From: DAOPJM01 sp035399665
GTDB lineage: Bacteria; Bacillota; Clostridia; Christensenellales; CAG-138
Assembly (NCBI GenBank): GCA_035399665.1
Contig: DAOPJM010000066.1
Coordinates: forward strand, 1-6,333
Length of the DNA: 6,333 nt
Reading direction: 5' to 3'
Shown piece by piece: positions 1 through 5,588 of the stretch. The notes below the pieces were generated by a model, which worked only from the letters and a program-made list of their open reading frames with translations, made no database searches and was not told the DNA's origin. How positions within the stretch are numbered: the first letter of the stretch is position 1; each line of letters starts with the position of its first letter. A program made the translations under genes and the position numbers.

Positions 1-4
1 GCGG

Positions 5-84
5 AACATTATTGGATGACAGTGAGAGAGGTTTTGCTGAACACTATTGGATGACAGAGGGGGGCGAAACAGTACTGAATAACA
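5..84 (+). repeat. Degenerate short direct repeats at the window's left edge
   Basis: A 19-base unit, GAACATTATTGGATGACAG, at 4-22 recurs at 39-57 as GAACACTATTGGATGACAG (18 of 19 identical, period 35). A weaker third copy lies at 68-84 (13 of 17 matching, 28 bases further on). The spacers are G-rich and not conserved. The unit ends in GGATGACAG, which also ends the interspersed repeats near 5200 and 5515, so this may be decayed material of the same kind. The array may continue to the left of the window. No gene is supported from 1 to 217. Confidence 0.5.
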
Positions 85-163
85 AATGATGTCAGGGCTT
101 TGGCGGTTTTACTGCAAAGCGGCATTGATGATTCACCCTACGGTTATCCCGCGCAAGCCCGCA

Positions 164-198
164 AGCAAAACAAAGAGGCGTGTTTGCCACGCCTCTTT
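164..198 (-). terminator. Intrinsic terminator of the epimerase-rpiR operon
   Basis: The arms AAAGAGGCGTG (172-182) and CACGCCTCTTT (188-198) form a perfect 11-bp stem with a 5-base loop. Read on the minus strand, the hairpin is followed by TTTGTTTTGC. It starts about 20 bases after the rpiR stop codon, where the end of the minus-strand operon is expected. The stem is A/T-flanked on both sides, so some bidirectional activity is possible. Confidence 0.9.
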
Positions 199-217
199 CC
201 ACAATAAATCACAAGCC

Positions 218-1105
218 TTACAGCAGCTTGCAGGTCAGCGCTTGCGCCGTTCTCTGGCGATTGGCAGAGAAGGTCTCCGGGCTGCGGCGCATAAGCTCCG
301 TATAGAGCATATCGACAACATACAGCTGCGCCATACGCGCCGCGACCGAGCCGCTCCTGAGCGGGCTTTCGTTGCTGCCGCACTTCAATACCATCGTTGC
401 CGACTGCGCTCCGGGCGACATCGGAAATCGCGAAATGAGAATGATCTTAGCTCCGCGCGCGCACGCCACCTGTTCAAGCTCAAGCAAATCCTTGGTAGCG
501 CCCGAATATGAGAAGAAGAGTATTACGTCACGCTCGCTCATCAGCGACGCGTTGAGTATCTGTAAATGAGAATCACATACCGAATGCACCTTCGGGGTAA
601 TCGTCAAAAACAAGCTGTACGCCTCCTCCGCAAGCACGAAGGAACCGCCCTGACCCATGCAATAGATGTTGTCAGCATTAAAGAGCAGGTCTGCTGCCAG
701 GCGTATTTTGTCCTCCTCCACGAAGGAGAGCGTCTGCTTTAGGGCGTCCGCGTTGATTGCATACAGCTTTTGACACATCGTGCGAATGTCATCCTCCTGC
801 GTGATCTCGGCCGTGGATTCGTCCAGATTCACTACCGTTCCGCCGGCCGCCACGCTTGCTTTGGCAAGCTCTAACTTAAACGCGTTATAGCCCTTTAATC
901 CGAGAGTGCGGCAGAAGCGCGATATTGTGGCTTCCGCGACGTGACAGGACAAGGCCAATTCGGAGATGGACATATACTTCGGCTCGACGCGGCGTGACAT
1001 GACGAAATCCGCGACCCGCTTTTCCGCTTTGGTCATGCCGAAATAACAGTTGTTAATATGGTCGAATACCGTAGCTTCGCCCTCCGCAAGTTGAAACAGC
1101 TCCAT
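218..1105 (-). CDS. RpiR/MurR-family transcriptional regulator (HTH + SIS domains)
   Basis: This is a 295-residue cytoplasmic DNA-binding regulator of the RpiR family, whose members sense phosphorylated sugars or amino sugars. Residues about 1-80 form the N-terminal HTH_6 domain. It includes MTKAEKRVADFV and the helix-turn-helix around 46-75 (SISELA, VAEATISRFCRTLGLKGY), with the family's typical spacing. Residues about 130-265 form the SIS sugar-isomerase fold, with MGQGGS at 150-155, FFSYSGAT near 197-204 and IILISR near 221-226. Length is normal for the family. The ATG is 2 bases after the epimerase stop codon, and the GAGGTGAGG ribosome site lies over the end of that gene, so translation is probably coupled. 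Sitting second in an epimerase operon, it is inferred to control that operon and perhaps the divergent yesL-like gene. The effector cannot be read from the sequence; ManNAc-6-P, GlcNAc-6-P or a related sugar phosphate is an inference from context. Confidence 0.93.
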   Translation of the reverse strand: MELFQLAEGEATVFDHINNCYFGMTKAEKRVADFVMSRRVEPKYMSISELALSCHVAEATISRFCRTLGLKGYNAFKLELAKASVAAGGTVVNLDESTAEITQEDDIRTMCQKLYAINADALKQTLSFVEEDKIRLAADLLFNADNIYCMGQGGSFVLAEEAYSLFLTITPKVHSVCDSHLQILNASLMSERDVILFFSYSGATKDLLELEQVACARGAKIILISRFPMSPGAQSATMVLKCGSNESPLRSGSVAARMAQLYVVDMLYTELMRRSPETFSANRQRTAQALTCKLL

Positions 1106-1108
1106 ACT

Positions 1109-2317
1109 CTACCTCACCTCGCCCAATATATCGGTAATCAGCCTGTCAACCATGACAAGGCTGCGCGGTACATGGAAAGGTCCCTTGAATATGCTCCCCT
1201 TGCAAGGCGGCTCGGTCGGTTTGCCGTCCCTGCGGCAATAGCCGAACCACTCGCCGTACTCGGGGTCGCTGAATACTCGCTTGCAGTAATCCAGGGTGCG
1301 CAAAAAGTGCTCAAGGTAAGTCTCGTCTTGAGTGTGACGGTACATCATCAGCGACGCGATGAGTATCTCGTTATGCGGCCACCACAGCTTCATGTCGTGC
1401 TCATAGGCCTGAGGGGGCTTGCCCTCGCAGTCAAGGAAATACAGCAGTCCGCCGTAAACCTCGTCCCAACCCGCGCTGAACGCTTGGTCATAGATGCTCT
1501 GCGCCAAGGCGGCGGCAGTCTCGTCATGGGACAGTCGCGCCTGCTCCAGCAGGAACCAACTGCATTCTATGTCGTGACCGGGGTTGACAAAACGCCCCTC
1601 CGTAATGTCGCCCATGTACTCGCCGTTCATGCCTACGGTCTCCAAGGTGCAGCCCAATTCAGGCTTGTAGTGGAAGCGGCGTATAAGCTCGACACACTCC
1701 TTGGCGCGCTCGTTGTACAGCGCCTCACGCTCCGTGTCCACGCGGCGAAGCACGCTTGTGATGTTCAGGTATATCATGGGGTCCGCGAGCGCCCTGCCGC
1801 TGCGAGTTTCGGGTATGGTCTTGGGCCCCATGCCGACAGGGTCGGGCATTCCGTTATGCAGGTCATAAATTAGCTCATAGGCTCTGCGCGCACGTTCAAG
1901 GCAGCTCGTGTCGCCCGTAACGCCGTAATACTCGGCGTTGGCTATGGCGTAGAAGCCCTCCGAAAAGCAGTAGCGACGCTGTCTCAGGGGGCAGCCGTCC
2001 GCCGTCACGGTGAAGTACATTCGATCCTTACAGGGACGGTTTATGCAATGCGCCTCCATGAAGTCAAGGCAGCTTTTGGAAAACTCAAGCCACTCCTCCC
2101 TTGCTCCGTAAACGCCGCAAAGATACGCATAGGTCCATGCGCAGCGTCCCTGCATCCAAACGCTTTTATCCGTGCTGTAAATGTTTCCCGCTCGGTCAAG
2201 GCAGGTGTACACCCCGCCGTTGACCCTGTCCCAACCGTGGACAAGCCAAAAATCAGCGACGCCTTCAAGCTCGTTTCTCGCCCACCGGCGCGCCGACAAC
2301 AACATCTCCTGCTTCAT
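1109..2317 (-). CDS. N-acylglucosamine 2-epimerase family protein (AGE, renin-binding-protein type)
   Basis: This 402-residue enzyme belongs to the (alpha/alpha)6-barrel AGE family, which interconverts GlcNAc and ManNAc or epimerises related free sugars at C2 in the cytoplasm. The length matches the family (about 390-420). Key motifs are WMQGR with R58, NPGHDIE with H248 and E251, WWPHNE with H315 and E317, and FKGPFHVPR with H382. H248 and H382 correspond to the two catalytic histidines known in this family. The NPGH and KGPFHVPR contexts resemble renin-binding-protein/AGE enzymes more than cellobiose 2-epimerases, though that choice is from memory of the motifs. No signal peptide is seen. 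The start is set by GGGAGGA about 9 bases upstream of the ATG. It is the first gene of a two-gene operon with the RpiR-type regulator, which fits ManNAc-to-GlcNAc conversion in sialic acid or amino-sugar catabolism. No other nan genes are in the window, so the substrate remains an inference. Confidence 0.92.
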   Translation of the reverse strand: MKQEMLLSARRWARNELEGVADFWLVHGWDRVNGGVYTCLDRAGNIYSTDKSVWMQGRCAWTYAYLCGVYGAREEWLEFSKSCLDFMEAHCINRPCKDRMYFTVTADGCPLRQRRYCFSEGFYAIANAEYYGVTGDTSCLERARRAYELIYDLHNGMPDPVGMGPKTIPETRSGRALADPMIYLNITSVLRRVDTEREALYNERAKECVELIRRFHYKPELGCTLETVGMNGEYMGDITEGRFVNPGHDIECSWFLLEQARLSHDETAAALAQSIYDQAFSAGWDEVYGGLLYFLDCEGKPPQAYEHDMKLWWPHNEILIASLMMYRHTQDETYLEHFLRTLDYCKRVFSDPEYGEWFGYCRRDGKPTEPPCKGSIFKGPFHVPRSLVMVDRLITDILGEVR

Positions 2318-2346
2318 AGAGGAAGTCCTCCCGTGTTTGATGTCTT

Positions 2347-2375
2347 ATCATACCATTGTTGAAAATGAATTTCAA
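2347..2375 (-). promoter_or_regulatory. Promoter of the epimerase-rpiR operon
   Basis: On the minus strand TTGAAA (2370-2375) and TATGAT (2347-2352) are separated by 17 bases, close to the primary-sigma consensus. The expected start of transcription is near 2340, giving a leader of about 23 bases that contains the GGGAGGA ribosome site. An A/T-rich stretch (2384-2404) just upstream of the -35 could act as an UP element. Confidence 0.8.
2359..2375. promoter_or_regulatory. Candidate operator: TTGAAA-N5-TTTCAA inverted repeat
   Basis: A perfect 6-bp inverted repeat with a 5-base spacer spans 17 bases and covers the -35 box of the epimerase promoter. A protein bound here would block that promoter. 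The RpiR-type regulator of the same operon is the obvious candidate, since AT-rich palindromes are usual for that family. Part of the symmetry is forced by the -35 sequence itself, so chance is not excluded. Confidence 0.5.
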
Positions 2376-2387
2376 GATTTGTTTTGA

Positions 2388-2416
2388 AAAAATAATTATT
2401 TTTAGATTTGGCAAAT
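2388..2416. promoter_or_regulatory. Two further AT-rich palindromes in the divergent promoter region
   Basis: AAAAATAATTATTTTT (2388-2403) is a perfect 16-bp palindrome. Two bases later comes ATTTG-G-CAAAT (2406-2416). Both lie between the two divergent promoters, about 30-60 bases upstream of the yesL -10 box. They could be extra operator sites or an UP element serving both directions. The A/T-rich composition makes palindromes likelier by chance. Confidence 0.4.
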
Positions 2417-2442
2417 TGGGGGTTTCGCTGAGCGGCGCGAGA

Positions 2443-2451
2443 TGTTATAAT
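2443..2451 (+). promoter_or_regulatory. Extended -10 promoter of the yesL-like gene
   Basis: TGTTATAAT is a perfect -10 hexamer (2446-2451) preceded by the TGn extension. No good -35 stands 17 bases upstream (TTTCGC), which is usual for extended -10 promoters. Transcription should begin near 2458, leaving about 22 bases of leader with GTGAGGG ahead of the ATG at 2480. Confidence 0.75.
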
Positions 2452-2479
2452 TCCTGTGTATAGAAAGTGAGGGCAGAAC

Positions 2480-3097
2480 ATGGCAAACAAGTCTTTTCGT
2501 TCGGACAGCGCGTTTTGGGGCGGCATAGCGAAGCTGAGTGACGTTCTCGGCCTGAGCGTACTCTTTGTGTTCTGTTCGCTTCCGCTGTTCACGATAGGCG
2601 CGTCGCTGACCGCGCTCTACGACGTCACTGTGCATTGCGTACGCGGGGGCGAAAGCGGGCCGTACAGCCGTTTCTTTAGTACATTCAAAAACGAGTTCAA
2701 GGTCTCAAGCCTTGTGTCCCTGCTCTGGATAGGCATTTGGGGCGTGTTGTATCTGCTGTATTCCTTTGTAATAACGGGTGCGAACGCGGGCGTTCCCTTC
2801 ATGATAGTTCTGAAGTACGCCTACCCGCTGCTCGGCATAATACCCGCGGGCGTGACCTGTTGGCTGTTCCCGCTGCTGTCGCGATTCACGCAAAGCTTTA
2901 AGACGCTTAACGCGAGCGCGTTTCGCGTCACCTTCGCCTATCTGCCGCAAACGCTGCTCTGCGTCCTCATCGCGGCCGCCTGCATAACGGCCTGCGTGCT
3001 GTGGCTTCTGCCGCTTGTAATCCTGCCCTGCGTCATGATGCTGCTCTTTTCGCTCATCATGGAGCCTGTCATGCAAAAGCTCCCCTCATCCGAGTAA
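2480..3097 (+). CDS. YesL-family (DUF624) membrane protein
   Basis: This is a 205-residue integral membrane protein of the YesL/DUF624 family, whose biochemical role is not established. Members are common in Firmicutes beside carbohydrate-uptake and glycan-degradation genes. The N-terminal segment around residues 22-50 carries the family signature-like stretch with LFVFCSLPLFTIGASLTALY, which is diagnostic. Further hydrophobic segments lie at about 76-98, 103-131, 155-177 and 178-196, giving roughly five membrane spans. The loop near 60-75 (FFSTFKNEFK) matches the conserved F-x-x-F-K-x-x-F region of the family. The ATG follows GTGAGGG at a good distance. The gene is divergent from the epimerase-rpiR operon and shares its regulatory region, suggesting a linked role in sugar metabolism. 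It is monocistronic here, with a terminator about 60 bases downstream. Confidence 0.88.
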   Translation: MANKSFRSDSAFWGGIAKLSDVLGLSVLFVFCSLPLFTIGASLTALYDVTVHCVRGGESGPYSRFFSTFKNEFKVSSLVSLLWIGIWGVLYLLYSFVITGANAGVPFMIVLKYAYPLLGIIPAGVTCWLFPLLSRFTQSFKTLNASAFRVTFAYLPQTLLCVLIAAACITACVLWLLPLVILPCVMMLLFSLIMEPVMQKLPSSE

Positions 3098-3156
3098 ACG
3101 CCGGCGGCTTTCCCGTCGCATAGGCAAACCTAAAAACACATACCAAACGAAAGCGG

Positions 3157-3185
3157 CGCGGCGGACAATACGCCGCGTTTCTTGT
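3157..3185. terminator. Intrinsic terminator after yesL, possibly bidirectional
   Basis: CGCGGCG (3157-3163) pairs with CGCCGCG (3171-3177) around a 7-base loop. The plus strand then reads TTTCTTGTT. It lies 60 bases past the yesL stop. On the opposite strand the stem is followed by CCGCTTTCGTTT, so it could also end a transcript from the small convergent gene at 3210-3365. Confidence 0.7.
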
Positions 3186-3209
3186 TGACAAGCCGCAAAA
3201 GCGCCGCCT

Positions 3210-3365
3210 TCAGCGCAGGCAAAGCGCCCACAGCAGTGCGCCTATGGCGGCAAGCAGGCACAACGCCCAGAACGGCAGACAGCATATCAGAAGCAGGGCC
3301 GCGCCCGCCGCGAGGACGGTGCATACTACTCCGCCCGTGTTACAATTTCGACAATTTTTCTGCAT
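3210..3365 (-). CDS. Possible small Cys-rich membrane peptide (51 aa)
   Basis: The reading frame gives 51 residues starting MQKNCRNCN, with seven cysteines (5, 8, 15, 28, 29, 36, 49) and a hydrophobic stretch from about 13 to 50 containing ICCLPFWALCLL. Codon choice (GCG, GGC, CTG, ATA) resembles the neighbouring membrane genes, and the frame ends just before a terminator it could share with yesL. Small Firmicute membrane peptides with a CxxCN head and a CLPFW-like helix are familiar to me as hypothetical proteins, but no function can be given. Against it, no convincing ribosome site precedes the ATG at 3365 (only a weak GGCGG about 15 bases away), no promoter is clear, and the frame is open further upstream to 3476, antisense to the ABC leader. 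The start is therefore uncertain. Confidence 0.42.
   Translation of the reverse strand: MQKNCRNCNTGGVVCTVLAAGAALLLICCLPFWALCLLAAIGALLWALCLR
3338..3346 (+). promoter_or_regulatory. Candidate extended -10 promoter of the ABC transporter operon
   Basis: TGTTACAAT matches an extended -10 (TGn plus TACAAT) and closely resembles the TGTTATAAT of the yesL promoter. The predicted transcript start is near 3353, with a leader of about 118 bases. A second, weaker possibility just downstream is TCGACA (3348-3353) with TACTAT (3372-3377) at 18-base spacing. No good -35 accompanies the first. The site falls within the start region of the possible antisense small gene. Confidence 0.42.
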
Positions 3366-3433
3366 ATTCAATACTATGCCGCCAAAGTCCCAAACGTGCG
3401 GACCCACACAGTCACCAAAGCCCGCGTCCCAAG

Positions 3434-3449
3434 AATAGTATGAACTATT
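3434..3449. promoter_or_regulatory. Inverted repeat AATAGT-N4-ACTATT in the ABC leader
   Basis: A perfect 6-bp inverted repeat with a 4-base spacer ends 21 bases before the ABC ATG, just ahead of the AGAGGA ribosome site. It could be an operator or a small weak hairpin in the leader. No known riboswitch pattern was recognised in the leader. The evidence is the symmetry and position only. Confidence 0.3.
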
Positions 3450-3470
3450 ACAAAAACAGAGGATATAGCC

Positions 3471-4214
3471 ATGCAAGGTTCATTGATAAAGCTGTCGGGC
3501 GTGTGTTGCTCCTATCAAACGCCCGAGCGGGAAACCGACGCCGTCAGAGACCTCAGTTTCTCGGTGGATGAAGGGGAGTTCGTAGCGATAGTCGGGCCTT
3601 CGGGCTGCGGCAAGACTACGGTGCTTTCGCTCATCATGGGGCTGATGCAGCCCTCAAGCGGAAGCATAACCGTGCGCGACGGCTCCAAGTGCGGCTATAT
3701 GCTGCAGCGTGACAGCCTATTGGGATGGCGCAGTGTCAGAAAGAACGCGCTCTTGGCGCTTGAGGTCACCCACGCCGTGACGCCCGAGGGGGAAGCCAAG
3801 GTTGACGCCCTTATAAAGCGCTGCGGGCTTAGCGACTTCGCAGGCAGCCGCCCCGCGCAGCTTTCGGGCGGAATGCGTCAGAAGGTCGCGCTCATTCGAA
3901 CGCTGTCCACAGATCCCGATCTGCTGCTTCTGGACGAACCGTTCTCAGCTCTTGACTATCAGACACGCCTGACCTTATCCGATGAGGTTTACAGTCTCAT
4001 AAAGAGCTGCGGTAAGACCGCCATTTTGGTGACGCACGACATATCTGAGGCCGTGTCAATGGCGGACAGGGTGCTTGTGTTCTCGAATCGCCCCGCGACG
4101 CTGCGCTATGAGACGCAGATTTATGAGGGCCGTGCAAACTCGCCGCTTGAGCGCCGCAACCAAGCGTGGTTTTCTTCCTACTTTTCCGATATATGGGAGG
4201 AATTACAGGCATGA
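3471..4214 (+). CDS. ABC transporter ATP-binding protein, NitT/TauT (SsuB/TauB-like) class
   Basis: This 247-residue cytoplasmic ATPase powers an importer. All core motifs are intact: Walker A GPSGCGKTT at 42-50, Q-loop MLQRD with Q79, signature LSGGM at 131-135, Walker B LLLLDE at 151-156 followed by PFSALD, and H-loop VTHD with H189. Length and the W-containing stretch after the Q-loop fit the nitrate/sulfonate/taurine/HMP-precursor group. The ATG follows AGAGGA at 8 bases. The stop overlaps the permease start in an ATGA junction, so the two are translationally coupled. No periplasmic-type (lipoprotein) substrate-binding gene lies in the window, so the substrate (sulfonate, nitrate, thiamine precursor or another small molecule) cannot be decided. 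No TPP or other riboswitch was recognised upstream. Confidence 0.93.
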   Translation: MQGSLIKLSGVCCSYQTPERETDAVRDLSFSVDEGEFVAIVGPSGCGKTTVLSLIMGLMQPSSGSITVRDGSKCGYMLQRDSLLGWRSVRKNALLALEVTHAVTPEGEAKVDALIKRCGLSDFAGSRPAQLSGGMRQKVALIRTLSTDPDLLLLDEPFSALDYQTRLTLSDEVYSLIKSCGKTAILVTHDISEAVSMADRVLVFSNRPATLRYETQIYEGRANSPLERRNQAWFSSYFSDIWEELQA

Positions 4215-5023
4215 GCTCAGGAATGTCGATACAAAGACAGCGCTATCTTGGGCGCCGTAAGCGTTATGGCGCGGCAGTCACCATAACGCAACTGCTGCTG
4301 CTCGTGCTTTCGTTGGCGCTGTGGGAGCTGCTGACCGATATAGGCGTCATAGACTCCTTTATCATGTCAAGCCCTTCAAGGGTCGCCGCAACGATATTCC
4401 GCCTGCTCGCGGACGGGTCGCTGTTCCTGCACATAGGGGTGACGTTGCTTGAAACCGTACTTGGATTTGTGATAGGCGTGGTGATAGGCGCAATCATCGC
4501 GGTTGTGCTGTGGTGGCTGCCATTCGTCGGGCGCGTTCTTGACCCATACCTTGTGGTGCTGAACGCCCTGCCGAAGATTGCTTTGGGGCCTATACTCATA
4601 GTTTGGACCGGCGCGGGAATGAAGTCCATCGTGGTAATGGCGGTGCTTGTGTCCTTCGTCGTCACGGCGGTCACGGTGCTTAACGGCTTTATGACGGTTG
4701 ACCCCGATATGCTGTTCCTGATGCGCACCCTCAAGGCGTCGCGCTTTCAGACCTTCGTGCGTGTGGTGCTGCCCGCGAGCATACCCGACATGGTGGCCGC
4801 GCTGAAGATTTCCGTGGGCATGAGCTGGGTCGGCGTCATAGTTGGCGAATACCTTGTCTCAAAAGCGGGGCTTGGATACTTGATAGTCTACGGCGGGCAG
4901 GTGTTCAAGCTGGATCTCGTTATGACCGGAGTGGTGATACTGTGCATACTCGCGGGACTAATGTACTTCGGCGTCGCCGCCATAGAGCGCAGGGTCGTGG
5001 GAGAACTCACTCACGGCAGGTAA
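4211..5023 (+). CDS. ABC transporter permease, NitT/TauT (SsuC/TauC-like) class
   Basis: This 270-residue inner-membrane permease is the partner of the preceding ATPase. I chose the ATG at 4211 because GGGAGG stands about 10 bases ahead and the ATG forms an ATGA overlap with the ATPase stop. The frame is open 15 codons further up but has no ribosome site there. Hydrophobic segments lie near residues 22-42, 78-101, 115-133, 138-160, 200-217 and 235-257, giving about six spans. The stretch NALPKIALGPILIVWTG (118-134) is typical of SsuC/TauC-type permeases. The cytoplasmic EAA-type loop lies at about 170-195 (LMRTLKASRFQ, then VVLPASIPD). Lys replaces the usual Gly in LGAS, a variant that I believe occurs in Firmicute homologues. 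It is the last recognisable gene of the operon, and a classical terminator is not evident after the stop. Confidence 0.93.
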   Translation: MSSGMSIQRQRYLGRRKRYGAAVTITQLLLLVLSLALWELLTDIGVIDSFIMSSPSRVAATIFRLLADGSLFLHIGVTLLETVLGFVIGVVIGAIIAVVLWWLPFVGRVLDPYLVVLNALPKIALGPILIVWTGAGMKSIVVMAVLVSFVVTAVTVLNGFMTVDPDMLFLMRTLKASRFQTFVRVVLPASIPDMVAALKISVGMSWVGVIVGEYLVSKAGLGYLIVYGGQVFKLDLVMTGVVILCILAGLMYFGVAAIERRVVGELTHGR

Positions 5024-5148
5024 TAATTTCAGTGCATACCACAGCGGCTGTTTGCAGTTTCGTATGACCTCCTTGTCGAAGGGGGGAGCGCTTTGCATCA
5101 CGTCCTTAGTCTCTGCGATATGACCGCCTTGTAACACGGGGAAGCGGA

Positions 5149-5274
5149 GCTTTTCCCGTAAGCTGCTTTCAAGATCCTTCGGCTGCCGCCTCAGGATGAC
5201 AAAGGTGCTTTAGCCGCTCTCAAGCACATACTCTATCCGCCATTCAACCCTCGCTGTCATCCTGAGCTTATAGC
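5149..5274 (+). repeat. Interspersed repeat, copy A (126 bp)
   Basis: This block matches 5463-5588 over 126 bases without gaps, with six mismatches counted by eye (about 95%). Inside it, the forward arm CAAGATCCTTCG...CTCAGGATGACA (5170-5201) faces an inverted arm, TGTCATCCTGAG...CGAAGGATCTTG, at 5255-5285. A roughly 54-base centre contains AAGCACATACTCTATCCGC. The 116-bp unit 5170-5285 therefore has imperfect terminal inverted repeats, with 12-base matches at each end of the arms. It has no coding capacity and resembles a small non-autonomous or REP-like intergenic element. Confidence 0.88.
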
Positions 5275-5402
5275 GAAGGATCTTGCTGAAAACTTCAAAA
5301 TCAACCTCCGCTCCCCCGCGACAACAACCAAAATGCAGAGTGCGTACTGCGTTCGTCCCCCTTGTCCCGTGGGGGAGCGCCTCTATCATCGCAAGCTTGT
5401 TT

Positions 5403-5439
5403 CAAGATCCTTCGTCGCGGTACGCTCCTCGGGATGACA
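5403..5439 (+). repeat. Solo arm of the interspersed repeat
   Basis: CAAGATCCTTCG and CTCGGGATGACA bracket a 13-base variable middle (TCGCGGTACGCTC). This is the same plan as the arms at 5170-5201 and 5484-5515 but with a different, longer middle and no inverted partner close by. It is preceded by CGCAAGCTTGTTT, nearly the same lead-in as the other forward arms. Confidence 0.75.
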
Positions 5440-5462
5440 GCGGGGGTATTCGGGGGAGCGGG

Positions 5463-5588
5463 GCTTTTCCCGCAAGCTGCTTTCAAGATCCTTCGGCTGC
5501 CGCCTCAGGATGACAGCGGTGCTTTAGCAGCTCTCAAGCACATACTCTATCCGCCCTTCAACGCTCGCTGTCATCCTGAGCTTATAGC
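5463..5588 (+). repeat. Interspersed repeat, copy B (126 bp, right end lost)
   Basis: This is the second copy of the block at 5149-5274, displaced by exactly 314 bases. The forward arm is complete (5484-5515). The inverted arm begins at 5569 with TGTCATCCTGAG but breaks off after TTATAGC at 5588, where AT-rich unrelated DNA begins. Copy B has therefore lost the terminal CGAAGGATCTTG found in copy A. The constant spacing suggests a local duplication of a 314-bp unit or independent insertions into a repeat cluster. Confidence 0.88.

Noticed and set aside
4..57. Possible CRISPR-like array (repeated 19-mer with spacers)
   Set aside because: Only two good copies, a third strongly decayed, unequal spacing, short repeat, and no cas gene. 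It does not meet the pattern of an array.
1058..1873. 271-codon plus-strand open frame inside the epimerase gene
   Set aside because: It is entirely antisense to a well-supported enzyme whose catalytic motifs are intact. The long open frame is a by-product of GC-rich codon use.
3185..3190. Perfect TTGACA as a -35 box for the ABC operon
   Set aside because: No acceptable -10 hexamer lies 16-18 bases downstream (CTTCAG region). The sequence also falls in the tail of the yesL terminator.
3182..3571. Plus-strand open frame of 129 codons ahead of and overlapping the ABC ATPase
   Set aside because: It has low-complexity Arg/Pro/Ala composition, no ribosome site and runs out of frame into the ATPase gene. 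It is a shadow of the opposite strand and of the ABC gene.
4166..4210. Upstream ATG at 4166 as the permease start
   Set aside because: It would overlap the ATPase gene by 49 bases and lacks a ribosome site, whereas the ATG at 4211 has GGGAGG and an ATGA junction.
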